Source of the DNA: CAZGEA01 sp964524515
GTDB lineage: Bacteria > Patescibacteriota > Microgenomatia > UBA8517
Length of the DNA: 64,000 nucleotides
Direction of reading: 5' to 3'
NCBI GenBank assembly: GCA_964524515.1
Contig: CAZGEA010000003.1
Location: 124,001-188,000, forward strand
Position 1 is the first letter of the stretch. Every line of letters begins with the position of its first letter. The notes below the pieces were generated by a model that saw only the letters and a list, made by a program, of their open reading frames with translations, was not told the DNA's origin and searched no databases. The position numbers were made by a program, and so were the translations under genes. Of this stretch, positions 17,543-25,688 are shown one piece after another.

Positions 17543-17773
17543 ATGAAATCTCTACACATGGTATCTTTCCTGCTCACAGTAGTTGGAGCTCTCAATTGGG
17601 GCTTAGTAGGCTTACTTGATCTCAATTTAGTAAATTTAATACTTGGAACTGGAATGCTTGAAAAATTAGTCTACATTCTAGTAGGCCTTTCCGCTCTTTA
17701 CCTAGTTGCAACACACATGAACGACTGCAAAGTCTGCTCAATGCCTGCAAAAAGTAAAAAAAGGTCAAGATAA
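17543..17773 (+). CDS. DUF378 family small membrane protein
   Basis: The 76-residue protein has two membrane helices with the DUF378 signature. The first helix reads FLLTVVGALNWGLVGL, then NLVNLILG, then LEKLVYILVGLSALYLV. A short C-terminal tail has two cysteines (CKVCSM) and ends in basic residues (KSKKRSR). Members are small inner-membrane proteins of unknown function. The gene has a good ribosome site (AAGGTGAT at 17531-17538) and its own terminator, so it is a single-gene unit. Confidence 0.92.
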   Translation: MKSLHMVSFLLTVVGALNWGLVGLLDLNLVNLILGTGMLEKLVYILVGLSALYLVATHMNDCKVCSMPAKSKKRSR

Positions 17774-17781
17774 AATACAAA

Positions 17782-17817
17782 TAAAGCACTTTGGTCTTAA
17801 ATCAAGGTGCTTTTTTG
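17782..17817 (+). terminator. intrinsic terminator after the DUF378 gene
   Basis: AAAGCACTT and AAGGTGCTTT pair (one mismatch) around a loop of about 12 bases and are followed directly by a run of T. It closes the DUF378 gene 10 bases after the stop codon. Confidence 0.85.
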
Positions 17818-17858
17818 TGTATCATCCAAATAAATGATGTGCTATTTTGACTTATCAA

Positions 17859-18611
17859 ATGTACAAAGGTAAAAGAGTCTCAGTTGTTCTCCCCACCTAC
17901 AAAGAAAAAAAATCAATAAAAAATGTAATTGACGACTTCTACAATACAAAATTTGTTAATGAAATAATTGTAGTAAACAACAATGCAGAAGAAGGTACAG
18001 ATAAAGAAATCAAAAAAACAAAAGCTTTTAAAATTAAAAAATTAAAACTAATTCACGAAACAATCCAAGGCTATGGTCCTGCCTTTCGCCGAGCAATTAT
18101 CGAAGCCAAAAATGACATTGTTGTGGTTTGTGAACCAGATGGGTCATTTAAAGCAAACGATTTAGAAAAATTCCTAGTATATTCAAACGAATTCGATGTC
18201 GTGTTGGGAACAAGAACAAGTCAAATCAGTGCACTCTCAGGTCTCGGAATGGGGATTATTCGTAAGTTTGCAAATGTAATTGAAGCAAAAACAATCGAAG
18301 TTTTATTTAATTCTGTCGCACTAACCGATGTAGGTTGTGCATATAAACTTTTTAACAAAAAATCTCTCAAGAAAATTACCAAAAAATGGAGCAATGAAAA
18401 ATCAGCACTATTCAACACCGAACTAACATTACTCGTTGTCAGTTCCAAGATAAAATTTGTAGAAATTCCAATTACATACAAAAAAAGGGTTGGCAAATCA
18501 TCTGTTGTAAATTACTGGTATCAAATTATTTTCTGGGCATTTAGAATCCAAATTTATATTATTACTTTCTGGTTCACATGGATTATTTCAAATAATAAAT
18601 ATAAGCACTGA
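17859..18611 (+). CDS. family 2 glycosyltransferase (dolichol-phosphate-sugar synthase-like)
   Basis: The 250-residue protein has a GT-A domain: VSVVLPTYKEKKSIKNVI at the start, EIIVVNNNAEEGTD, and CEPDGSF in the place of the DxD motif (D and the preceding E are kept). GPAFRRAI and VLGTRTSQ follow. The C-terminus is hydrophobic with a probable membrane helix near residue 225-245. The pattern resembles polyprenyl-phosphate mannose/glucose synthases. These provide sugar donors for GT-C enzymes such as the convergent neighbour. I prefer ATG 17859 over the TTG four codons upstream. The end overlaps the GT-C gene by 29 bases. Confidence 0.85.
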   Translation: MYKGKRVSVVLPTYKEKKSIKNVIDDFYNTKFVNEIIVVNNNAEEGTDKEIKKTKAFKIKKLKLIHETIQGYGPAFRRAIIEAKNDIVVVCEPDGSFKANDLEKFLVYSNEFDVVLGTRTSQISALSGLGMGIIRKFANVIEAKTIEVLFNSVALTDVGCAYKLFNKKSLKKITKKWSNEKSALFNTELTLLVVSSKIKFVEIPITYKKRVGKSSVVNYWYQIIFWAFRIQIYIITFWFTWIISNNKYKH

Positions 18612-20094
18612 AACCACCCTCTTTTATAACTTTTATATAACCTTTATCAATTTTTGGATTCGCTCTTGTTTCAGTTATCAATACCTCATATTCAGGCCTA
18701 ATATTTGTAATCTCATCTGGCCAAAGCCAAGAAAAATTACTATCCTCTCCACTTTTAACAGGTTTATTTGAATAAGTTTTGAATAAATATCTAAATCCAC
18801 CATAACCATGGCACTGTCCTGCCTCATTAAGTTCAAAAGGCCTATTACCTATAACTTTATTAATTTCAGATATCAATTTTTTCTTACTATCTAGTCCAAA
18901 ACTCCCCTTTGAATTAAACACACTATATATATTGTTTATTGCAAGTAAAAAAATTACTAAATAAAAAACATATTTAAATTTTAAATTAAATCTATCGATA
19001 ACAATTGAGACAACTAAAAACAAAATCGGAAAAAAACCAAGTAAATAGTATTCAATTGGATTAAAAATACTCATAAATAAAAATGGAATCAAAAATGACA
19101 AACTATATGCAAATAACAATTTAGACCTGTCATCCTCCAATTTTTTTTGTCTTAAAAAGTATCCTACAAACAGGAAAATAATCAGCATACTGAAAAACAA
19201 ATTTACTCTAGTTGTTGTAGTCAATGAATTAATCATACAAGGATATAAAATCTCATCAGAACTCTCAGTTCCATGATTTAAATAAAAAACTCTACCAAAT
19301 GCTTGTGACAAATTGTTTGCCCTAGTTAAAAAATTAACATTCGATTTACTTTTACCAAAAGTTTGAACAATTCTAAAAACAACAGTCACATTACTTGCCT
19401 TATGAAAATAATCAAATGCGATAAGTGGGGATATTGATATCAAAAAAACTGATAAACAATAAATAACAATGCCTCTAGTAACAGTGCTCCTCTGTCTAAA
19501 TATCCAATATATGGCAACAAAAACGACTAGAAACAAAGATAAATGAATATGAAAAACAAGTCCATACAAAAATGAAAACAATATCCACCACTTTTTTGAA
19601 TATTTACTCATCCATATACACAAAAACATTAATAACGATAAAAAAGGTACTATTGGTGGATATCCTTGCTGGTCATAAAAAACCAAAAGTGAAGATGTCG
19701 CATACATTAACGCTGCAACCAAACCAACATTTTTATTAAACAATCGAGAACCAACAATATATAATAAAAACACAGTACCTACTCCAAACAAACTATTTAT
19801 GATTCCCAATACCAAAGGGTCACCATTAAATATACCCACAAATGGATAAATAAAATAAATCCAAAATGGTCCCATGTAAAAATTAAGACCCAATGCACTA
19901 ACACCAATCCATATAATATGAAAATCTCGAACAAGTGTTTGTGCTATATAAAGTAAGTACTCCTCATCAGGAGTAAAAACCATTAATCTAGATAAAGTGA
20001 ATACTCTAAGTCCAAAAGCCAACAGTAAAACTCCAAATAACGAATAATTTCTAAATTTGTTCACAAAAAAATTATACCAAATACTTTTAAACAA
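18583..20094 (-). CDS. GT-C fold membrane glycosyltransferase
   Basis: A 503-residue polytopic protein with about eleven hydrophobic segments. The first extracytoplasmic loop carries the acidic catalytic pair in VFTPDEEYLLY, near residue 43. The soluble C-terminal segment (from about residue 400) holds GYGGFRYLF and an end enriched in charged residues. The family is PMT/ArnT-like and uses polyprenyl-phosphate sugars at the outer membrane face. Its gene converges on the GT2 donor-synthase gene with a 29-base overlap. The two could supply and use the same lipid-linked sugar (inference). Confidence 0.82.
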   Translation of the reverse strand: MFKSIWYNFFVNKFRNYSLFGVLLLAFGLRVFTLSRLMVFTPDEEYLLYIAQTLVRDFHIIWIGVSALGLNFYMGPFWIYFIYPFVGIFNGDPLVLGIINSLFGVGTVFLLYIVGSRLFNKNVGLVAALMYATSSLLVFYDQQGYPPIVPFLSLLMFLCIWMSKYSKKWWILFSFLYGLVFHIHLSLFLVVFVAIYWIFRQRSTVTRGIVIYCLSVFLISISPLIAFDYFHKASNVTVVFRIVQTFGKSKSNVNFLTRANNLSQAFGRVFYLNHGTESSDEILYPCMINSLTTTTRVNLFFSMLIIFLFVGYFLRQKKLEDDRSKLLFAYSLSFLIPFLFMSIFNPIEYYLLGFFPILFLVVSIVIDRFNLKFKYVFYLVIFLLAINNIYSVFNSKGSFGLDSKKKLISEINKVIGNRPFELNEAGQCHGYGGFRYLFKTYSNKPVKSGEDSNFSWLWPDEITNIRPEYEVLITETRANPKIDKGYIKVIKEGGFSAYIYYLK

Positions 20095-21125
20095 ATTATT
20101 TACTCAATATTAATTACCGACAAGCCAAACAAGAAATTAATTGCTGAAAAACAAAAAATAAAAATATAAACGCTACTCTCAAAATATTGTTAACAAAACA
20201 AAAATTAAAAACCAAATTAAAAATTACTAAAAAAATAGCAAAAACTATTGATGCAAAAAAATACTCACATCAATTTTTGAAATAATATATACAAATCGCT
20301 AAAATTATTTTTTTAACCATTCTGCTAAAAATATATTATCAATCACTCATAATTAGCGCTAATTTAAATAAAGTGCCAATTAGTTATTAATATAAACATA
20401 AAATTAAAAAACATATAAATGTTAAGAATAGTAGCCTAATAAAAAAACTAACCTATTTAAAAAATACTAATACAAACAATGGAAAACAAAAAAAAAAGGG
20501 GTAAAAATAAATCAAACGTCACAATCAATAAGCTCATATTATTAAATCTAAATAATAAAAATAATATTCAATAGTAATCATAAATGAGTATATACCTATA
20601 ACAATTAAAAGTAATTAACTATAAGAATAACTAAATATGTACAATTTCAATCAACATAATTACAACTGACTAAAAAAACAACCAACTCAAAATTTAAGCA
20701 AAATAAAATTTGCCCAATAATCATTAGAACAGAAAACATAAGTTAAAGAAATAAAACAAAAAATATAATAGAAAAATTATTTTATTTAAACATTTATTGC
20801 TAATTACAAATTTATGTTTTAATAAACACATAAAAAAATAAGATGACAATTACAACTCTTAATTATCAAACAACAAACAACTCTGCTATTCATTAATCAC
20901 ATAACAAAAAAATAAAAGAACTTATATATATTAGAATATTAATAAACAACCAATAACAAGAAGGACAAAAAAATAACCACTAACATTAACAATAATATTA
21001 AATAGTTTATAAAAAATATTTAGGCCTATATAAATATATTATTAACATTTTATTTTAATGAATTAGTAAATACACGAATAATAAAATCCACTTGTAAAGT
21101 CACTTCTTACAAGCTAAAGTTAATT
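20095..21125. other. gene-free, strongly A-biased kilobase
   Basis: I see no reading frame of useful length on either strand; stops are dense in all frames. The plus strand is dominated by A (in sampled lines more than half of the bases) with T well behind and few G or C. The stretch holds a 14-bp perfect palindrome, AATTAGCGCTAATT, at 20351-20364 and ends in an inverted repeat at 21091-21113. No DnaA-box cluster, tRNA or terminator was recognised. Possibilities are a decayed gene, a long non-coding RNA or an AT-rich structural region. It directly precedes the transposase-derived gene. Confidence 0.6.
21091..21125 (+). promoter_or_regulatory. promoter with overlapping inverted repeat upstream of the RAYT-like gene
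   Basis: CTTGTAA (21091-21097) and TTACAAG (21107-21113) form a 7-bp inverted repeat with a 9-base loop. Its left arm contains TTGTAA, a -35 candidate. After exactly 17 bases TAAAGT (21115-21120) is a -10 candidate, and the ATG follows 5 bases later, so the mRNA would be leaderless. The repeat therefore covers the polymerase site and could be an operator or a REP-like hairpin. Confidence 0.5.
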
Positions 21126-22193
21126 ATGCCTGCCATTAAAACAAAAAACGAGCCTGCATACTATCTAGTACAAAACACTGGTATAGATAATACGCACATA
21201 TTCAAAGACCTTGAAGATTTTCAAAAATTTGTTTCCTACTTGAAGGGATACATTAGCCCCATAGAAAGCAGTAACAATAGTAAACAAATTTTTACAATAA
21301 ATGGCAAAACATTTTACGGGAAGCCACATCAGCCTAAAAATTATCACAAAAAAATCGAGGTACTTGCCTACTCACTAACTTCGATAAATTTTAAACTTTT
21401 AATTAAAGAGAATGAAGACAAATCAATTGAACGACTAATAAGATCTCTCTGTACAAGATATTCAATGTACTACAACAAAAAATACAAAAGATCAGGTCCT
21501 GTCTTCCAAGGACCATACAAGTCAGAAGCTATTAATTCAAACGAAAAACTGCTAGAAATGAGTTTGAAAATAAACAACAGCAATATTGAATTCTCATCGT
21601 ACAAAAATTACAAAGAAACAAAGGAAAATGATTGGTTAAACATTAACGATTTGTTTAGCAAATTCCCTGAATATAATAATTTACTACCAAATAGTGATTC
21701 AAAAGCACAACTTGTAAGGATAAACCTTTCAAGCGACACTAATAATGAATTACCCCAAGAGATCATTCAAACACTACCAACCATTAAAAGAATACCTGAA
21801 ATACTTATTATAGTAATTGTTCTATTTATGTTAATAAAAATAGGAATTAACAACATCAACAAATCATCCCAAATATATGCAATGCAAGAAGCAATACCAA
21901 CTAGCACTCCAGTTACCACTCTAACAAATAATCCATCCCCCACTGTATTAGCAGTATCAGTTGCTAGTGATTCAGCAAGTAACAAAAAAAACTTAATAGT
22001 TAACCTGGAAACACAAATTAAATCTGTTCCAGTTTATAAAAACTTAAAACAAGTTTCTCCAATAATCTTTTACGCAGTAGACGGTGATATTTTTGAATTT
22101 ACATCTTTTAACTCAGGAATGTACAAAATTAAATTCTCAGAAACTGAAAGTGGATATATATCAGAAAAATTTATAACTGTATTTAGCAAATGA
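21126..22193 (+). CDS. REP-associated tyrosine transposase (RAYT)-like domain fused to a membrane anchor and SH3-like domain
   Basis: Residues 1-150 follow the Y1-transposase/RAYT pattern: YYLVQNTGIDNTHIFKDLED, then VLAYSLTSINFKLLI, CTRYSMYYNKKYKRSGPVFQ. In active enzymes the central motif is NHFHLL. Here the two histidines are N88 and K90, so single-strand cleavage is very unlikely. Candidate tyrosines (Y112, Y115, Y116) and the nucleic-acid-facing basic residues are kept. A membrane helix lies at about 222-242, then a Ser/Thr/Pro linker and an SH3-like domain (about 290-355, with GMYKIKF and GYISEKF). The predicted form has a DNA/RNA-binding domain inside and a wall-binding domain outside. 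The gene overlaps its partner by ATGA. Confidence 0.8.
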   Translation: MPAIKTKNEPAYYLVQNTGIDNTHIFKDLEDFQKFVSYLKGYISPIESSNNSKQIFTINGKTFYGKPHQPKNYHKKIEVLAYSLTSINFKLLIKENEDKSIERLIRSLCTRYSMYYNKKYKRSGPVFQGPYKSEAINSNEKLLEMSLKINNSNIEFSSYKNYKETKENDWLNINDLFSKFPEYNNLLPNSDSKAQLVRINLSSDTNNELPQEIIQTLPTIKRIPEILIIVIVLFMLIKIGINNINKSSQIYAMQEAIPTSTPVTTLTNNPSPTVLAVSVASDSASNKKNLIVNLETQIKSVPVYKNLKQVSPIIFYAVDGDIFEFTSFNSGMYKIKFSETESGYISEKFITVFSK

Positions 22194-22846
22194 AAAAAAC
22201 TCTAGCCTGTACATCACTAATACTTGCAAGTATCATGTTACTTATTTTGTTTTCAACATCTACAAATTATTTACAACTATATACAGGTGTACTTCTCTAT
22301 ATTCCTCTCTCCTATAGTACGCTTAAAATATTTACAAGAAGTAAAAGAAGTAAAAAAATATTGTTAAAACCATTAGAAAATATTCAACAAGAAAACATTA
22401 ATATTGATAATACTATTAATCAAAATATAAATGAAAAACTAATTGATGAAAAAAATATTACCAACAAAAGCAATGAAATAGTAGATAATAGTAAAAGAGA
22501 TTTTCTTAAAATATTAGGTGCTGCAAGTATTTCTCTCTTCATTTTTTCTATATTAAACAAAAAGACAGGGCTACTATTCGATCGAGTAAATAATGCAACA
22601 AAAAACAACGATGGCAGTCAATCAAATCTAGTGCCAACAACTCAAGAAGATTACAAAATATCAGAAATCGACGAGAAAAACTCAGTTACTTACTATGGTT
22701 TCGTAAACAAAGAAGGTGCTTGGTACATAATGAAGGAAGACGATGACAACAATAGTTACAGGTACACAAAAGGTGACTCTAAATTCCCAGACAACTGGGG
22801 CAACAGGCAGCTACTTGCCTATGATTATTACTCCAATGTTTTTTAA
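22190..22846 (+). CDS. membrane protein with internal Tat-like motif and tail-fibre-like C-terminal module
   Basis: The 218-residue protein has two N-terminal hydrophobic segments (about 4-22 and 27-43), then a basic and Asn-rich cytoplasmic stretch. SKRDFLK at residues 101-107 is directly followed by a hydrophobic helix (ILGAASISLFIFSIL), which resembles a Tat signal with KR in place of RR. The last 55 residues (YYGFVNKEGAWYIMK, SYRYTKGDSKFPDNWGNR) resemble a small module seen at the ends of phage tail-fibre-like proteins. It is translationally coupled to the RAYT-like gene, so the two products probably work together. Function is unknown. Confidence 0.65.
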   Translation: MKKTLACTSLILASIMLLILFSTSTNYLQLYTGVLLYIPLSYSTLKIFTRSKRSKKILLKPLENIQQENINIDNTINQNINEKLIDEKNITNKSNEIVDNSKRDFLKILGAASISLFIFSILNKKTGLLFDRVNNATKNNDGSQSNLVPTTQEDYKISEIDEKNSVTYYGFVNKEGAWYIMKEDDDNNSYRYTKGDSKFPDNWGNRQLLAYDYYSNVF

Positions 22847-22847
22847 G

Positions 22848-22885
22848 TTGTAAAACAAGCCAATCTAAGCATATAATCTAGCCAA
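22848..22885 (+). promoter_or_regulatory. leaderless-type promoter heading the glycosyltransferase cluster
   Basis: TTGTAA (22848-22853), an 18-base spacer and a perfect TATAAT (22872-22877) are followed by 8 bases and ATG at 22886. Transcription should start within about two bases of the ATG. It is the likely promoter for the first genes of the large cluster. Confidence 0.6.
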
Positions 22886-23668
22886 ATGCTTTCCATTATA
22901 ATTCCATCTTATAAAGACCCTCTACTCCATAAAACAATTGAATCATTACTTGAAAATGCGCAAGGTGAAATTGAAATAATTCCAGTCTTGGATGGATATT
23001 GGCCTATTCAAAAAATAATCGAAGATAAAAGAGTAAAACAGGTGCATTTAGGAAAAAATGTTGGAATGAGAAGAGCAATCAATGTCGGCGTTGCCCTATC
23101 CAAAGGTGAATTCATTATGAGAACCGATGAACATTGTTCATTTGGTAAAGGTTACGATATAATTCTCACCAAAGATTGTGCTCCAAACTGGATAGTAACT
23201 CCAAGACGATTCTATCTCGATCCAAACAAATGGGAAATCATGGATATTCCCCCAGTTGACTTTATGAAACTAAAAATTACGAACGTTAGTGAAAACGTGC
23301 GAAAATTTTCAGGTGTAGAGTCTCCTGGCGACGACAATCAACCAATTCAAGAGTCAATGGCAATGCAAGGATCTTGTTGGTTAATGAGAAAATCATGGTG
23401 GAATGAAATAATTGGTGAATTACAAAATGAAGGCTACGGTCCACACTATCAAGATTCACACGAAATGGTCTTCAAAACTTGGATGTCTGGTGGAAAACTC
23501 ATGGTAAACAAAAACACTTGGCATGCTCACAAACACAGAGACTTTCCACGCACTCACAACAATGGTACTCCTGAAAATCCATCAAATAACGAAAAATGCT
23601 GGGCATATTCTTTATCACTCTGGGAACAATATTATGAAAAAGAAATAAAACCAAAATGGAATATTTAA
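22886..23668 (+). CDS. family 2 glycosyltransferase
   Basis: The 260-residue GT-A protein starts with LSIIIPSYKDPLLHKTIESL. It continues with IEIIPVLDG, a nucleotide-sugar strand NVGMRRAINVGV, and MRTDEHC as the metal-binding motif. The acceptor part holds MAMQGSCWLMRKSWW and KTWMSGGKLMVNKNTWHAHK. The latter two elements recur in the GT2 proteins at 35127 and 38117, so the three are paralogues. It lacks membrane helices and is probably cytoplasmic. The next gene starts one base after the stop. The sugar transferred cannot be told. Confidence 0.85.
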   Translation: MLSIIIPSYKDPLLHKTIESLLENAQGEIEIIPVLDGYWPIQKIIEDKRVKQVHLGKNVGMRRAINVGVALSKGEFIMRTDEHCSFGKGYDIILTKDCAPNWIVTPRRFYLDPNKWEIMDIPPVDFMKLKITNVSENVRKFSGVESPGDDNQPIQESMAMQGSCWLMRKSWWNEIIGELQNEGYGPHYQDSHEMVFKTWMSGGKLMVNKNTWHAHKHRDFPRTHNNGTPENPSNNEKCWAYSLSLWEQYYEKEIKPKWNI

Positions 23669-23669
23669 A

Positions 23670-24881
23670 ATGTGTGGTTTTTTAGTTTTTAAAGAAAAAG
23701 GGAACAATTTTTTTATTCAAAAAAGAGGTCAAGATAAAACCACAAATATCAAAATCGAAGGATTCAATTTTATACACAACCTACTGTCTGTTACAGGTAC
23801 CACCACAATCCAACCATTTACAGACAAAGGAATCGTATGTTTATATAACGGAGAAATATACAATCATAAATTTACAAAAAGTGACGGAGAAAACCTCATT
23901 CCCCTATATAAAAAATATGGTACACAATTTCCAAAACAGTTAGATGGTGAATGGGCAATAGCCTTGTACGACTTCAATAAAAAAATAGCTATTTTTGCTA
24001 CAGACATCTTTGCAACTAAACCTATATGGAGAAACGGGCTTGAGTGTGCAAGCTACGAATCAGGTGTTGGTGGTCACAAAATTTGCGCAAACACAATCGA
24101 AGTAGTCAGTTTTAAGGGAGAAGAGCATTCAGAAAATATACATACATGGGACCTAAAACAATATAAAGATAATTACAACGATTGGATAAATAAATTTGAA
24201 AAATCTATTAAAAAACGTGCCACAAACAACTGCTTCATAGGGCTATCCTCTGGCTATGACAGTGGTGCAATTGCTTGTGAACTAACAAAACAAAAAATCG
24301 CATTCAAATCATTTATTGTAGAAGGTAAAGAGGACAAAAGTATTTTAGACCAAAGGATGGCAATAATTAATAATTATGAATATATTAAAAACTCAAGCGA
24401 TTATTCAAATGAAAAAGAATGGATTAATAACAATATAGAAAAATTTACATACATTGGCGGTGAAGGTTCAATTCAAAAAGATTCTGCATCTCTTGCATTA
24501 TCAAAAATTTGCAGATTAGCTCACAATGAAAAAAGAAAAGTTTACTTAAGTGGGCAAGGTGCAGATGAGATCATCTCAGATTACGCACTTTTTCCAAAAC
24601 AAAGTACATTCAAAGGCGAATTTCCAAAAATATTAAACAAAAACCTTTGGAAAAATTTCTACAATGGGTGTCAATATAACTATCTAGGAAAAGAAGAATA
24701 CGTGGCAGGAAGCCATTCAATTGAAACTAGGTATCCATTTCTAGATCGTGATCTTGTACAAGAATTCTTGTGGTTAACACCAGAATTAAAAAATAAAAAA
24801 TACAAAGCCCCAATATATGAATACTTAAAAACAAACAATTTTCCATTCAAAGAAGGAGTTAAAATTGGTCTTAAAATATAA
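23670..24881 (+). CDS. asparagine-synthase-like glutamine amidotransferase
   Basis: The protein starts MCGFLVF, so Cys2 is the expected nucleophile after Met removal. The class II amidotransferase part continues with CLYNGEIYNH and DGEWAIALYD. The ATP-pyrophosphatase loop is S194-G195-Y196-D197-S198, followed later by YLSGQGADEI and HSIETRYPFLDRDLV. At 403 residues it is clearly shorter than AsnB (about 550-650), with a compact N-terminal half. AsnB-like enzymes in polysaccharide clusters often amidate uronic acids or other carboxyl groups of the glycan. That role fits this location, but free asparagine synthesis is also possible. Confidence 0.88.
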   Translation: MCGFLVFKEKGNNFFIQKRGQDKTTNIKIEGFNFIHNLLSVTGTTTIQPFTDKGIVCLYNGEIYNHKFTKSDGENLIPLYKKYGTQFPKQLDGEWAIALYDFNKKIAIFATDIFATKPIWRNGLECASYESGVGGHKICANTIEVVSFKGEEHSENIHTWDLKQYKDNYNDWINKFEKSIKKRATNNCFIGLSSGYDSGAIACELTKQKIAFKSFIVEGKEDKSILDQRMAIINNYEYIKNSSDYSNEKEWINNNIEKFTYIGGEGSIQKDSASLALSKICRLAHNEKRKVYLSGQGADEIISDYALFPKQSTFKGEFPKILNKNLWKNFYNGCQYNYLGKEEYVAGSHSIETRYPFLDRDLVQEFLWLTPELKNKKYKAPIYEYLKTNNFPFKEGVKIGLKI

Positions 24882-24884
24882 ATT

Positions 24885-25688
24885 ATGAAAATACTAATTC
24901 TTCCAGACGGCAGCAATTGGATCGTAGATAGAAACTGTAAAGCACTTATCAAAAATTTACCAGAAATAGAATTTACAGTTAAACCATATAACGAAATATC
25001 ACTTGAAGATTTCATAAAAGAAGGGAATTCTCATGATTTAGTTCACTATTTCAACTGGGGTATACAAAAATTCAAAAATGTTCTACCAATGCTTTCTACT
25101 CCATTACTTCTAACAATCCGTTCACACAGATACAATCCACACTTAGTCCACAAAATAAATAGACGCCCAAACTCATGGCTCCATGTAATCAATCCAGATC
25201 TACTAAACGACTTTCCAAATGCAACCTACATTCCAAATGGGATATTCGATGAAATTAAACCAGATCACGAGTTTGTCGTTGGATTTGCAGGATACAATCA
25301 AAAAGATGCACTAGAATACAAGGGTTTTCATTTAATTAAGGAGGCTTGTGAAAAACTTAAAGTTAAATTTTCTCCAGCATTAGGAGATATTCCACCAGAA
25401 AAAATGATGGAATATTATAAAAGCATTGATGTTTATGTATGTGCAAGCATTGCAGAGGGCTTCTCCACTCCAGTTATGGAATGCCTTGCATTAAACATTC
25501 CAGTAGTTACTGTTAACACAGGAGTCCCAAAACTATTCAATATTGTGAAAGTAGAAAGATCTGTTGAGTCAATCATGGAAGGAATTCAAAAATTCTATAC
25601 ACAGGACTTGGTTAAAGACTACAGATGGGATAAAGTAGCTTTAAAATATAAAGAACTATATGTCAAAATTCTTAATCAGAAACGATGA
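24885..25688 (+). CDS. family 4 glycosyltransferase (GT-B)
   Basis: The 267-residue protein is short for GT4. The N-terminal Rossmann half is reduced (MKILILPDGSNWIVDRN, SHDLVHYFNWG). The C-terminal donor-binding half is intact: VVGFAGYNQKDALEYKGFHLI, YKSIDVYVCAS, and the E191-x7-E199 motif in AEGFSTPVMECLA. It would transfer a sugar from a nucleotide-sugar to the growing glycan. It starts 3 bases after the asparagine-synthase-like gene. Its 3' end overlaps the next gene by 29 bases. Confidence 0.87.
   Translation: MKILILPDGSNWIVDRNCKALIKNLPEIEFTVKPYNEISLEDFIKEGNSHDLVHYFNWGIQKFKNVLPMLSTPLLLTIRSHRYNPHLVHKINRRPNSWLHVINPDLLNDFPNATYIPNGIFDEIKPDHEFVVGFAGYNQKDALEYKGFHLIKEACEKLKVKFSPALGDIPPEKMMEYYKSIDVYVCASIAEGFSTPVMECLALNIPVVTVNTGVPKLFNIVKVERSVESIMEGIQKFYTQDLVKDYRWDKVALKYKELYVKILNQKR

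Noticed and set aside
20095..21125. Origin of replication
   Set aside because: The stretch is AT-rich, but I found no cluster of DnaA boxes and no dnaA, dnaN or similar gene beside it. Skew analysis would be needed to support it.
21126..22193. Active IS200/IS605-type insertion sequence
   Set aside because: The HUH histidines are replaced, the protein continues into a membrane helix and SH3-like domain, and no matching element ends flank the gene.
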